A DNA stretch of 64,000 nt from Desulfobulbaceae bacterium UBA5611 (lineage in GTDB: Bacteria > Desulfobacterota > Desulfobulbia > Desulfobulbales > Desulfocapsaceae): the NCBI GenBank assembly GCA_002424635.1, contig DIKT01000026.1:23802-87801 (forward strand), written 5' to 3'. A program made the translations under genes and the position numbers. Numbering within the stretch: position 1 is the first letter of the stretch; every line of letters begins with the position of its first letter. Of this stretch, positions 46,140-55,096 are shown one piece after another. A model generated the notes under the pieces. The model was not told the DNA's origin. It saw only the letters and a program-made list of their open reading frames with translations, and made no database searches.

Positions 46140-47537
46140 ATGGATACCCTGATCATTGGTGCCGGCCTTTCCGGCCTGACTGTCGCTCATAAGTTACAGA
46201 AGTTCTGCCCGGACCATCAGTTTCTGCTTCTTGAAAAATCAGAGAAAGTGGGCGGGGCCATCTGGAGTCATGCCGAAGCCGGCTTTCTGGCTGAAAATGG
46301 CCCCCATGGTTTTCTCGATAATTGCCCCGAAAGTCAAGTGGTGCTGCAGGAAACAGGCCTGGACCAGGAATGTGTCAAGGCGCCCCTCCAGAAATTTGTC
46401 CGCTATGTCTGCATGGAAGGCGCACTCCGCTGTATCCCGCAGAGCCCGCTAAAGATTGCCATGGCCCCCCTGATTTCACCATGGGCCAAGCTCCGGGTGC
46501 TGGCTGATCTCTTCCAGAAACCGCTATCGGGCGAACCGACCGTAGCTGAATGGGTGGAGCATCGTTTCGGCCCGGCCCTGCTGCCCTATGTTGACGCCGT
46601 GTTCACTGGCACCTATGCCGGTGACCTGAACCGATTGGTCATCGATGGGGTCATGCCCGGAGTCCGGCGCCTGGAGATGAGCCAGGGCTCGGTAATTCGT
46701 GGTCTCTTTACCAAAATGAAACAGGCCGGCAAAGACAGAACCACCTCCGGCGCAAAAAAGAAGGGCCTGCCGGCCATGACCAGTTTTCCCGGCGGCATGG
46801 GTCGCCTACCGGAGAAACTGGCAGCATCACTGCAACCGGGCCGTGACCTCATGCTGAACTGCGGAGTTCTGGCTATTCATAAAAGCCAGGCCGGCTGGGA
46901 GGTCGAAACCGATCTGGGCACTTATCAGGCCACCAATCTGGTGCTGGCTGTGCCCATCAATGCCTCCTTAAACCTGCTCCGGACCTTTATCTCCACCATG
47001 CCCCAGCAGGCTGTACCAGAGGCGAAAATTGTCACCATTGCCCTCGGCTTTGGTCCCGGTTCCACCTTGCCGCCCGGCTTTGGCTATCTGGCCCCGGAGC
47101 AGGAAGAGCGCTTCTGCCTGGGGGCGCTGTTTTCTTCTAATATGTTTCCGGCCAGGGCTCCTCAAGACCATATCCTGCTTGAGGCCCTGGTCGGCGGCCG
47201 CCGCCATCCGGAGCGTCTTGACCTTGATGATACCACCCTGATCCGCCGCGCCCTGGAAGATTTACGAGCCCTGCTGCCTCTCCAGGGAGAACCGGTATAT
47301 GCCAGGGTCCTGCGCCCGAAAGGCGGCATTCCGCAATTGGAGGCCGGTTACCCGGCCCTGCTGCATTGGCGTGACCAGGTGATGCAGGAGCATAAAGGCT
47401 TGTTTATTCACGGCTTCGGCTGGGAAGGCATCGGGCTCAACGATATGTTTAAAGGGGCCATACGGGTAGCCGATGCCATCAGAGCAAATACCAGCAGCCG
47501 GCAGGAAGAAGCCGCAGTAAAAGGAATTTATTTTTAA
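46140..47537 (+). CDS. hemY: Protoporphyrinogen oxidase HemY/PPOX type
   Basis: A 465-residue FAD flavoenzyme of heme biosynthesis that oxidises protoporphyrinogen IX. It opens with the dinucleotide-binding LIIGAGLSGLTVAHKL and the FAD-contact region AGFLAENGPHGFLDNCPE. DAVFTGTYAGDLNRL and the C-terminal GLFIHGFGWEGIGLNDMFKGA close it. The length and layout fit HemY (oxygen-dependent class, also found in many anaerobes). It lies 39 bp upstream of the large radical SAM gene, in the same direction. Confidence 0.93.
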   Translation: MDTLIIGAGLSGLTVAHKLQKFCPDHQFLLLEKSEKVGGAIWSHAEAGFLAENGPHGFLDNCPESQVVLQETGLDQECVKAPLQKFVRYVCMEGALRCIPQSPLKIAMAPLISPWAKLRVLADLFQKPLSGEPTVAEWVEHRFGPALLPYVDAVFTGTYAGDLNRLVIDGVMPGVRRLEMSQGSVIRGLFTKMKQAGKDRTTSGAKKKGLPAMTSFPGGMGRLPEKLAASLQPGRDLMLNCGVLAIHKSQAGWEVETDLGTYQATNLVLAVPINASLNLLRTFISTMPQQAVPEAKIVTIALGFGPGSTLPPGFGYLAPEQEERFCLGALFSSNMFPARAPQDHILLEALVGGRRHPERLDLDDTTLIRRALEDLRALLPLQGEPVYARVLRPKGGIPQLEAGYPALLHWRDQVMQEHKGLFIHGFGWEGIGLNDMFKGAIRVADAIRANTSSRQEEAAVKGIYF

Positions 47538-47576
47538 ATTCTACCATCCAGCTCTAACCACTTTACCATAATAACA

Positions 47577-50500
47577 ATGACCAGAGCAAATCTGTCAAAA
47601 CCAACCGGGACCAGCCATAGTCTCTTAAAATGGCAGCGCCTGGAATATCAGGGCCGGGCCATTTATATCCAGCCGGAGACCCCGGACTGGCTGGTGCCAA
47701 GCGTTTACGGTGATCAATTAATGCAGGCCCTGGCCGGTGCTGATAACCTCGCTGAGGCCGTTAGCAATGCGCAGAAGAGCTTGTCCGGCTCTGCAAAGGG
47801 CGATGACCATTGCCTGGCCCTCGATCTTGATCGTCTGCACCAGACCTTGCAAACCAAGAAGGCAAAAGACTATAGCGGGCGCAGCCAGGAACTGACTCTG
47901 GAGCGTCTCAAAGAATGCTGGTTTCATCTAACCGACCGCTGCAATCTGGCCTGTGCCCACTGTCTATTTGCGGCCTCTCCAGCCCAGGCCTTAACCCTGC
48001 CTCGCGCTTTCCTGGACCTTGGCACTTCTCAGGCGCTGGAACTTGGTTGCCGGCTCTTTTATTTTACCGGCGGCGAGCCCTTCCTCTATCCTGACTTTTT
48101 GCCCTGGCTGACCCTGTTTCTGGCCCATAATCCCGAGGCTCATGCCATTATCCTGACCAACGGCACCCTGCTGGCGGACAACATCCAGGCATTGCAAGGC
48201 CTTGAGCGCCTGCATCTGCAGGTCAGCCTTGATGGACTGGCCCAGGGCCATGACAGCCTGCGCGGCCAGGGAGCCTACTCGCGGCTTCTGGTCAACCTGA
48301 CTGCCCTGCAGCGGGCGAACATCCCTTTTACCCTGTCTATTGCCATCAGTCGCGCCAATGTGGCTGATCTGGCTGAGATGGTGAGTCTGGCAGCTGAGGT
48401 CGGGGCTGCCGGGATTCATCTGCTGTACCATTTTATCCGCGGCAAGGGTAGCCGGGAGCAGTTTGTCGCCGCCGCCGAGATCTTTCCGCATCTGCAGGCC
48501 GCTATGGAGCGGGCCGCACTGTGCGGGATCAGCATCGACAATATCGAGGCCATGCGTGGCCAGGTCTTCTCCAGCCCCGGTACCCGCCATGATCTGTCTA
48601 ATAGCGGCTGGGAATCCGTGGCCATTGGCCCGGATGGCATGATCTATCCGTCCCCGGCCCTGGTGGGACTTGCCAAGACCGCCTGCGGTGAGCTGGCCCA
48701 GGGCTTAGCCACAGTCTGGCACGAGAGCCCGGTCTTACAGGCCCTGCGTGCAGCCTCCCTGATCGACTCGCCCGTGTATCAACATAATCCCCTCAAGTTC
48801 ATCATTGGCGGCGGGGATATTGATCATAGTTTTCTGACCGGTGGGACCTGGACCGGCCATGATCCTTACGTCGAGCTTTATAACCGGATGGCCCTGCATT
48901 TAATCAGCAGCCAGGCTGATCTCTATCAGACTCAAGACCGCACCACCATAACCTTGCGGATGGGCGATGTCCGCCATGACTGCCTCGATCCGAAGGCCGC
49001 CGGCCGCAGCGTGAGCCTGACCCACTGTAATTGCGTCATCGCCCTGACCTCAGATAAGGGACACCGCCATGTGCGTGAATTTTATGGCCAGGCGGCCCAG
49101 GCGGCCAATCAAGATATCATCAACCCCTTGGCCCCGGCCCAGCAACAGGCCGATTTTATTCCCGATGAGGCCCGCTTACGTTCGTACGGCTGCGGCAGTC
49201 CGGTGACCGATGCTGCCCCCCAACCGGGCGACACCCTGGTCGATCTCGGTTCCGGCTCAGGGGTGGAATGTTTTATGGCCGCCGCCGCCGTGGGTGCACA
49301 CGGCCGGGTTGTCGGCATTGATATGACCACTGAGATGCTCCGCCTGGCCAATGCCTCCAAACAGGCAGTAGTGAACAGGCTGGGCTATGATAATGTGGAA
49401 TTTCGGCAGGGCTTTCTCGAGCAGATCCCGCTTGCTGATAATTGCGCCGATATCGTGATCTCCAATTGTGTCATCAACCTGAGCCCGGATAAAAGGCAGA
49501 CTTACCAGGAGATCTGCCGCATTTTGAAGCCGGGCGGCAGGCTGGTGATCTCTGATATCATTACCGATACCGCCATTCCGATCTCTATCAAAAACAACGT
49601 GCTCTATCGGGGTGAATGCCTGGGCGGGGCCATGCAGCAGGAAGAGCTGGTAACTATGCTGGAGGCCGCCGGATTTGCGGCCATTCGCCTGCTCAAACGC
49701 TTCCCTTATCGTCAGGTCGAGGAAACGAATTTTTATTCTCTCACTTACCAGGCGCAGCGCCCGGAGAAAAGAGCAACAGGCGGCGCCCGGGAGGTCATTT
49801 ACCGGGGGCCGTATGGGGCGGTGTACAGTAACAGCGGTATCCTGCTGATCAAAGGCCGGCGCACCGAGCTTCCTGCTGCTGATATCGCTCTGCTTGATGA
49901 TTCGGTATTTATACTCGATGAGGCCGGGGCGGTCACTAATCTGGTGATGACCAGCTCCTGCTGCAGTACTCCGGCCGCTCCGATAACCAGCCCTTCCTGC
50001 TGTAAACCACCGGAGGCCACTCTTTTGCCGTTTCCGGCACAAGCTGCATCCGGGCAGCCATGCCTCGCGGCCCCGCCAGCGGAAATGAACCGGCAGCACT
50101 CCGGCTGCATGTGTTGCGGCGACGACCTGCACTACTTTACTGAACCCAGAGAAATGGCCTGTTATTATTGCGGCCGGACCTGCCAGGCGGATGACTGCTG
50201 CCTGCACGGGCATTTCGTCTGTGACCGCTGCCACCAGGAAAAAGGGCTGGCCGTCATCAAGACCATCTGTACTACAACCAAAGAGCAGGACCTGATTGCC
50301 CTGCTGAAGGTCATTCGCAGCCACCCATCCATTCCGATGCACGGCCCGGAACATCATGCCATGATACCAGGCATCCTGCTGGCCTGTTATCGCAATGGCG
50401 GCGGGACGATCAGCTCCAAGGAGATTCTGGTGGCCATCAACCGCGGCGCCGAGGTTCCCGGCGGGGTCTGCGGCTTCTGGGGCGCCTGCGGCGCGGCAAT

Positions 50501-50825
50501 CGGCATCGGCATCGGCGTCGCTGCCATTATGGCGGCTACCCCGCTGACCGCAGGGCCCAGGCAACTGGCCCAGCAATTTTCCACCAAAGTACTGGGTGCC
50601 TTGGCCGCCCATAAAGGCGGTCGCTGCTGTCAACGGGAAACCTATATTGCCCTCAGTGAAACCGCCAGATGGTCCAAAGAGATGCTGGCCATACCCTGGC
50701 GGGCCGAGGCGGTAATCTCCTGTGATCAGTATCAGCGCAACAAGGAATGTATCGGCACCCTGTGCCCGCTATGGCAGCAAAGGGCTCATAACATTGCCAC
50801 CAGGACCATCCCCATGGTTATTTAA
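47577..50825 (+). CDS. Radical SAM - ArsM-like methyltransferase - DUF5714 fusion protein
   Basis: A 1082-residue multidomain protein. Residues 1-110 have no recognised fold. A radical SAM domain (about 115-400) carries CNLACAHC (Cys 122, 126, 129), FTGGEPFLYPDFLPW and a following C-terminal extension. About 535-730 is a class I methyltransferase whose start SYGCGSPVTDA and LVDLGSGSGVECFMAAAAVG, then GIDMTTEML, matches arsenite methyltransferases of the ArsM type. A Cys-rich linker (about 790-815, CC pairs) leads to a zinc-ribbon-like CMCCGDDL...CYYCGRTC...CDRC region (from about 843) and a DUF5714 domain (about 890-1075) with SIPMHGPEHHAMIPGILL and GVCGFWGACGAA. The three-part architecture suggests peptide or metalloid modification. 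Function is not known. Confidence 0.8.
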   Translation: MTRANLSKPTGTSHSLLKWQRLEYQGRAIYIQPETPDWLVPSVYGDQLMQALAGADNLAEAVSNAQKSLSGSAKGDDHCLALDLDRLHQTLQTKKAKDYSGRSQELTLERLKECWFHLTDRCNLACAHCLFAASPAQALTLPRAFLDLGTSQALELGCRLFYFTGGEPFLYPDFLPWLTLFLAHNPEAHAIILTNGTLLADNIQALQGLERLHLQVSLDGLAQGHDSLRGQGAYSRLLVNLTALQRANIPFTLSIAISRANVADLAEMVSLAAEVGAAGIHLLYHFIRGKGSREQFVAAAEIFPHLQAAMERAALCGISIDNIEAMRGQVFSSPGTRHDLSNSGWESVAIGPDGMIYPSPALVGLAKTACGELAQGLATVWHESPVLQALRAASLIDSPVYQHNPLKFIIGGGDIDHSFLTGGTWTGHDPYVELYNRMALHLISSQADLYQTQDRTTITLRMGDVRHDCLDPKAAGRSVSLTHCNCVIALTSDKGHRHVREFYGQAAQAANQDIINPLAPAQQQADFIPDEARLRSYGCGSPVTDAAPQPGDTLVDLGSGSGVECFMAAAAVGAHGRVVGIDMTTEMLRLANASKQAVVNRLGYDNVEFRQGFLEQIPLADNCADIVISNCVINLSPDKRQTYQEICRILKPGGRLVISDIITDTAIPISIKNNVLYRGECLGGAMQQEELVTMLEAAGFAAIRLLKRFPYRQVEETNFYSLTYQAQRPEKRATGGAREVIYRGPYGAVYSNSGILLIKGRRTELPAADIALLDDSVFILDEAGAVTNLVMTSSCCSTPAAPITSPSCCKPPEATLLPFPAQAASGQPCLAAPPAEMNRQHSGCMCCGDDLHYFTEPREMACYYCGRTCQADDCCLHGHFVCDRCHQEKGLAVIKTICTTTKEQDLIALLKVIRSHPSIPMHGPEHHAMIPGILLACYRNGGGTISSKEILVAINRGAEVPGGVCGFWGACGAAIGIGIGVAAIMAATPLTAGPRQLAQQFSTKVLGALAAHKGGRCCQRETYIALSETARWSKEMLAIPWRAEAVISCDQYQRNKECIGTLCPLWQQRAHNIATRTIPMVI

Positions 50826-50849
50826 TTTACGGATAAGGAGCTGCAATCC

Positions 50850-51398
50850 ATGGCCCAATCACTGCGTGATCAATTTTTAAAGATGGGACTGGTCGATAAA
50901 AAACAGGCCAGCCAGGCCCAAAAGACGATCTATAAAAAGAATAAAGAACAGAACAAGGGCCGCCTGCAGGCCCCGGACGAAAATGCCATCCAGGCCCAGC
51001 AGGCCCTGACAGAGAAAAAAAACCAGGCCCGACTGGCCAACGAAAAACGGCAGCAAGAGTTAAAAAAACATGAAGCACTCGCCCAACTCAGACAACTGAT
51101 CAGCAGCAATATCGTGTCCTTGCAGCATGGCACGATTGCCTATCGCTTCACAGACCAGAATAAAGTGGTTAAAATTTTGGTACCCACCACGGAGATGGTC
51201 GACGACCTGAGCCAAGGGCGCCTGGCCATCATCAGGGAAAAAGAAAACTATGCCGTGATACCTTTAGTAATAGCAGAGAAAATAAAGGCCTTACTGCCTG
51301 AGCTTATAGTCGTCTGCAATGTGGCGGCCCAGCAGAGCATCACCGATCCTGATGATCCTTATGCCGCCTTTACCATACCGGATGACCTGATCTGGTAA
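50850..51398 (+). CDS. DUF2058 family protein (YaiL-like)
   Basis: A 182-residue protein. AAGGAG precedes the start by nine bases. The N-terminal half (about 1-85) is a Lys/Gln-rich helix (SLRDQFLKMGLVDKKQASQAQ) likely to form a coiled coil, and the C-terminal half is a small beta-rich region (IAYRFTDQNKVVKILVPTTEMVDDL, EKENYAVIPLVIAEKI). This is the DUF2058/YaiL family, described as nucleoprotein- or polynucleotide-associated but without a settled role. It starts 24 bp after the radical SAM gene. Confidence 0.88.
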   Translation: MAQSLRDQFLKMGLVDKKQASQAQKTIYKKNKEQNKGRLQAPDENAIQAQQALTEKKNQARLANEKRQQELKKHEALAQLRQLISSNIVSLQHGTIAYRFTDQNKVVKILVPTTEMVDDLSQGRLAIIREKENYAVIPLVIAEKIKALLPELIVVCNVAAQQSITDPDDPYAAFTIPDDLIW

Positions 51399-51546
51399 AG
51401 CTATGTCTTGACCATCCGGCCAGGGAGTTTCGGTCTCCCGGCAGGCTGTGTTTTTAAAAAGATCGACAAAACCGGATAAAATTGGTCAACTAATCGGCTG
51501 GTCGGGATGGCGGCAGCTTGCAAATTCATCAACAAGGAGTAATAAC

Positions 51547-51669
51547 ATGAGCGGACATGATCACCATGAGACAGCAGGGCCGGTAGAGGATAATTCAGTC
51601 AATATCAAGGTCGGCATTTTTCTGGTTATAGTTATTATCGCTTTATTTTTTATTGCCATGATCAATTAA
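51547..51669 (+). CDS. 40-residue single-span membrane protein
   Basis: A start with a strong AAGGAG site (eight bases upstream) opens a 40-residue frame: a His/Asp-rich N-terminus (MSGHDHHETAGPVEDNS) and one C-terminal transmembrane helix (VGIFLVIVIIALFFIAM). It lies just before a terminator. Similar HDHH-type mini-proteins are known to sit with membrane complexes, but I cannot name this one. Confidence 0.65.
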   Translation: MSGHDHHETAGPVEDNSVNIKVGIFLVIVIIALFFIAMIN

Positions 51670-51706
51670 TGAATAACCTTCACAGCAGATCAGTCATGGT
51701 CCGCCG

Positions 51707-51746
51707 AACCGTCCCGCCAAGGATCACCAGCCCGGACGGTTTTTTT
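51707..51746 (+). terminator. Intrinsic terminator
   Basis: AACCGTCC (51707-51714) pairs with GGACGGTT (51734-51741) and a T run continues to 51746. It closes the transcript that includes the mini membrane protein and precedes rnhA. Confidence 0.8.
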
Positions 51747-51763
51747 ATTGGCAGGATATCATC

Positions 51764-52459
51764 ATGACCAAAAAAAAGTATTATGCCGTGGCCGTCGGCC
51801 TCAAGCCGGGGATTTACGACACCTGGCCGGAGGCGCAAAAGCAGGTGACCGGCTATGCCGGAGCCAAATTCAAAGGCTTTACCGACCGGACTGAAGCCGA
51901 GGCCTGGCTGCGCAATCCGCAATATAGCCAGGCCCCAGTCCAGAAAAAAGCCGCCACTGTTACCAAACCGCCGCCACTGCCCTGCCGCCTCGACGAAATT
52001 AACATCTATACCGATGGGGGCTGCAGCCATAACCCCGGCCCTGGCGGCTATGGCGCCATCCTGGTCTATGACGATATGGAACTGGAGATCTGCGGCGGCT
52101 TCCAGCTGACGACTAATAACCGGATGGAACTCATGGCCTGCATTATGGCGCTGCAGCATCTTCAGTTGCGGGACCGGCCGATCACCATCTGGTCCGATTC
52201 CAGTTATGTGGTCAACGGCATCAGCAAAGGCTGGGCGAAAGGCTGGCGGCAGCGCGGCTGGATCAAAGCCGACCGCCAGCCGGCTGTCAACCCGGATCTC
52301 TGGGGCGATCTGCTGCTGCTGGTGGAAGCTATGGATGTCACCTTTCAATGGGTGAAAGGGCATGCCGGTCATCCTTTCAATGAAAGATGCGATCAGCTGG
52401 CGGTAGCGGCTCTGAAGAGAGCCGGGCTGCCGATAGATAAAGGATATACCAGCCGATGA
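51764..52459 (+). CDS. rnhA: Ribonuclease HI with hybrid-binding domain
   Basis: A 231-residue enzyme that removes RNA from RNA-DNA hybrids. Residues 1-52 form the short hybrid-binding (cauliflower-type) domain: YYAVAVGLKPGIYDTWPEAQ and FKGFTDRTEAEAWL. The catalytic RNase H domain (about 80-225) has IYTDGGCSHNPGPGGYGAI (first Asp), NNRMELMACIMAL (Glu), IWSDSSYVVNGI (Asp), WVKGHAGHPFNERCDQLAV (His and Asp). It overlaps srkA by 4 bp. Confidence 0.96.
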   Translation: MTKKKYYAVAVGLKPGIYDTWPEAQKQVTGYAGAKFKGFTDRTEAEAWLRNPQYSQAPVQKKAATVTKPPPLPCRLDEINIYTDGGCSHNPGPGGYGAILVYDDMELEICGGFQLTTNNRMELMACIMALQHLQLRDRPITIWSDSSYVVNGISKGWAKGWRQRGWIKADRQPAVNPDLWGDLLLLVEAMDVTFQWVKGHAGHPFNERCDQLAVAALKRAGLPIDKGYTSR

Positions 52460-53463
52460 CAGAAAAGACCTCCTGTACAGGCCGCCATGCCTTTCACGGC
52501 CTGACCCCGGATGTGATAATTACCCAGGCGGAAAAGGCCTTAGGCATGCGTTGCACCAATCTCTGCCGCCCCTTAAACAGCTACATCAACCGGGTTTACG
52601 AGCTGGAATTTGCGGACCGGAGCGGTCTGGTGATCAAGTTTTACCGGCCGGGCCGCTGGTCAAAAAGCGCCCTGCTCGATGAGCACAGCTTCCTGCTGGA
52701 ACTTGCGGCCATGGAGATCCCGGTGATCGCCCCCCTGAAGATGGCGGATGGCGGTACCCTGGGCCAATACGGCAAGATCCTCTTTGCCTGCTTTCCCAAG
52801 TGCGGCGGCCGCAGTTATGACGAATACTCGGAAGATCAATGGCTGGAGCTGGGCCGCCTCATCGGCCGCGTCCATGCGGTCGGGGCCACCCACCTGCCCC
52901 AGGACCGGATCACCATGGCGCCCGGCCATTCCACCCAAGCCCAGGTCGACAGCCTGCTGGCCGGAGGCCTGATCCCGGCCGAGATGCGCCCGCAGTTTGC
53001 AGAGCTGACCACTTCCCTGATCAAAGAGATCAGCCCCCTGTTTGAAAGCACCCGGATGATCCGCATCCATGGCGATTGCCATTTCTCCAACCTCATCTAC
53101 CGGCCCGATCAATCCTTCTTCATCATCGACTTTGACGATATGGCCGTGGGCCCGCCCGTCCAGGATTTCTGGATGCTGCTGCCCGGTCTGATGCAGGATT
53201 CCCTGCTCGAGATCGATCTCTTTCTTGAAGGTTATGAGACCTTCATGCAGTTTGACCACCGCAGCCTACGCCTGATCGAGCCCCTGCGGGCCATGCGCTA
53301 TATCCACTATATTGCCTGGTGCGCCCACCAGTTCAACGAAGACGGGGAGTCGCGGGTAGCACCCAACTTCGGCAGCCGCGACTACTGGCAGCAGGAGATG
53401 GGCGATCTGGCCGATCAGCTGGAACGCATCAGGAAGGCGCCCCAGCTGAGCGGTAATATGTAG
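52456..53463 (+). CDS. srkA: Stress-response protein kinase SrkA (YihE)
   Basis: A 335-residue eukaryotic-type small-molecule/protein kinase of the SrkA family. LNSYINRVYELEFADRSGLVIKFYRPGRW includes the nucleotide-binding strand and Lys. GRLIGRVHAVGA lies in the N lobe. RIHGDCHFSNLIYR (catalytic loop with Asp) and FFIIDFDDMAVGPPVQDFWML (metal Asp) are the kinase signature. It is co-translated with rnhA (4-bp overlap). The gene ends 114 bp before the Kiwa cassette. Confidence 0.93.
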   Translation: MTEKTSCTGRHAFHGLTPDVIITQAEKALGMRCTNLCRPLNSYINRVYELEFADRSGLVIKFYRPGRWSKSALLDEHSFLLELAAMEIPVIAPLKMADGGTLGQYGKILFACFPKCGGRSYDEYSEDQWLELGRLIGRVHAVGATHLPQDRITMAPGHSTQAQVDSLLAGGLIPAEMRPQFAELTTSLIKEISPLFESTRMIRIHGDCHFSNLIYRPDQSFFIIDFDDMAVGPPVQDFWMLLPGLMQDSLLEIDLFLEGYETFMQFDHRSLRLIEPLRAMRYIHYIAWCAHQFNEDGESRVAPNFGSRDYWQQEMGDLADQLERIRKAPQLSGNM

Positions 53464-53601
53464 TAGGCCGTCGCGGCCAACCTCTCAAGTTATTGAAGAA
53501 AGGTCATTTTTTAAAAAATAGAAGATATACAGAATCTGCCTAGCACAATATTGGCTACCTTTCTGTCTAGTGCACTGTTAGATGCTCAAAGAGGGAACCT
53601 T

Positions 53602-54183
53602 ATGCAGTTTCGATTAGTGCCAGCAGCTTTCGTCTTTCTAGGGTCCTATTTCCCGCTTGCCGTTATTCTTGCTTTACAAGACATTAAGCAGGAATCTTGG
53701 GAGCTAGAGAACTGTTGGAGCTTTCGTAATTGCGTTCTTCCTAGTAGCAACCACCCATATCTTTCCTTATTCGGTGTTTCACTAACGCTCATATGCCTTC
53801 TCCTGACAATCTTCGTATTGCGTAGCCTGCGTTATAAGTATCCCGTAACGATAACGGCATCTAAGCCCATCCCAAGTGAATTGATAAGTTACAGCTTCCC
53901 CTACATTGTGTCGTTTATGGGCGTGGATTATGGTTCTGTTGGAAAAATTGCGGGGTTAGTTGTTTTCTTGATTTGGCTTTTTTTAATTACCTACCGTGCT
54001 GGATACATAATAATGAACCCCATGCTTCTAATTCTTGGCTGGAATTTGTACGAAGCAGACGCACAGATCAATGGGCATAAGAGAGTGATAAAGCTACTTA
54101 GTAGCACTGATCCAACTCCTGGAAAATATCTATGTCAAGAAGTTCAAGGTAGTTATATAAGCATAGGAGAAAAGCAAGAATGA
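53602..54183 (+). CDS. kwaA: Kiwa defence protein KwaA (membrane component)
   Basis: The ATG at 53602 is preceded by GAGGGA; a longer frame would cross the cassette boundary. The product is 193 residues with about four hydrophobic segments: TM1 about 5-27 (LVPAAFVFLGSYFPLAVIL), TM2 about 55-80 (LFGVSLTLICLLLTIFVL), TM3 about 98-112 and TM4/5 about 123-150. SFPYIVSFMGVDYG matches what I recall of KwaA. Its gene overlaps kwaB by 4 bp. KwaA is the membrane part of the Kiwa anti-phage complex, reported to sense phage at the envelope. The assignment rests partly on its pairing with kwaB. Confidence 0.78.
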   Translation: MQFRLVPAAFVFLGSYFPLAVILALQDIKQESWELENCWSFRNCVLPSSNHPYLSLFGVSLTLICLLLTIFVLRSLRYKYPVTITASKPIPSELISYSFPYIVSFMGVDYGSVGKIAGLVVFLIWLFLITYRAGYIIMNPMLLILGWNLYEADAQINGHKRVIKLLSSTDPTPGKYLCQEVQGSYISIGEKQE

Positions 54184-55091
54184 CAGACTTTGCAAAATGG
54201 CGGCAATTTGATTATGACAATTCGACTGTTCAACTTTGGGTATTCAAGAAAAGCAGCTCTTCTGTAAAGTTTCGAGCATGGCACGTTAGAACAGACGAAC
54301 AGGTCGAGAATCTATTTCGCGATGCAATTCGTTCTGAAACTTCGAGAATTTCCGAAAAGGTTGCCTATAGTCATTTATCACAGAACAATGAAAATAGTTG
54401 CTTAGAGCATTCTCTGGAGGACAGCGAAGGTCTCATTGCTTTACTGCAAGTTGTCGATGCCCCAGAAGCAGAAAATACGGATGCCCAACTCAAGCAATTG
54501 AAGGGTGCTGTTGGTTACCTAGTTAAGTTCCAGTCGGGGGACAGGACGGTTTACGCAGTTAGAAAGACTGCGCCGACATGGAAGCCGACTGTCCGGAATA
54601 AGCTAATCAACGCCATTTTTGTTAACGGAGAACTTTCGGCAGTTCCTGATGAATCTTTCACATTCGATTCATATTTCGATTTTTATTGCTTTAATGAAAC
54701 CATCTTCGTTGCTTCAAAACGAGCCTATGAAAGCACGGTTTCTGATAGGGCAGTGTATAAACGAAGTTTTGACGATTTAACGGTTGATCCCCAGTTCTTA
54801 TCTATATTTAGTGACGTTGAGCCTCTCAAACAATACGTGGGCCAGAATGCTATTCAGCTCAGGCGGATGACTGTAATACAGCAAAGGGCGTTGTACAGAA
54901 TTCCCGAGTTTCCAGAAAAAGTTAAGACTGTTAGTAATGCACGTAACTGGGGTATAAATTTCGATGATAATGGAAAGATAACTGTATGTGAGAATACGGT
55001 TCGTGTCGTAATACAGGTTTTACTTGATCATCGGCTGTTAAGCGAAGTTACGGAGACAATTTATGATGTTCCAGATGCGGAGGCTGTTTGA
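54180..55091 (+). CDS. kwaB: Kiwa defence protein KwaB (DUF4868)
   Basis: A 303-residue cytoplasmic protein with an AGGAGA site. The C-terminal half has the DUF4868 pattern: FDSYFDFYCFNETIFVASK, a YKRSFDDL helix, a WGINFDDNGKIT segment, and the tail VLLDHRLLSEVTETIYDV. In Kiwa, KwaB is the DNA-binding effector that acts with KwaA. The gene is AT-rich compared with srkA and the sucrose genes and sits in a cassette, so transfer is likely. Confidence 0.82.
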   Translation: MTDFAKWRQFDYDNSTVQLWVFKKSSSSVKFRAWHVRTDEQVENLFRDAIRSETSRISEKVAYSHLSQNNENSCLEHSLEDSEGLIALLQVVDAPEAENTDAQLKQLKGAVGYLVKFQSGDRTVYAVRKTAPTWKPTVRNKLINAIFVNGELSAVPDESFTFDSYFDFYCFNETIFVASKRAYESTVSDRAVYKRSFDDLTVDPQFLSIFSDVEPLKQYVGQNAIQLRRMTVIQQRALYRIPEFPEKVKTVSNARNWGINFDDNGKITVCENTVRVVIQVLLDHRLLSEVTETIYDVPDAEAV

Positions 55092-55096
55092 ACTAC

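Noticed and set aside
49257..50633. Long minus-strand open frame antisense to the radical SAM fusion gene
   Set aside because: It is a by-product of GC-rich codon usage on the other strand; its translation is not protein-like, and it has no family motifs.
53464..53576. attI or integrase gene left of the cassette
   Set aside because: No intI frame and no attI-like second core in the flank; only the single GTTAGAT core.
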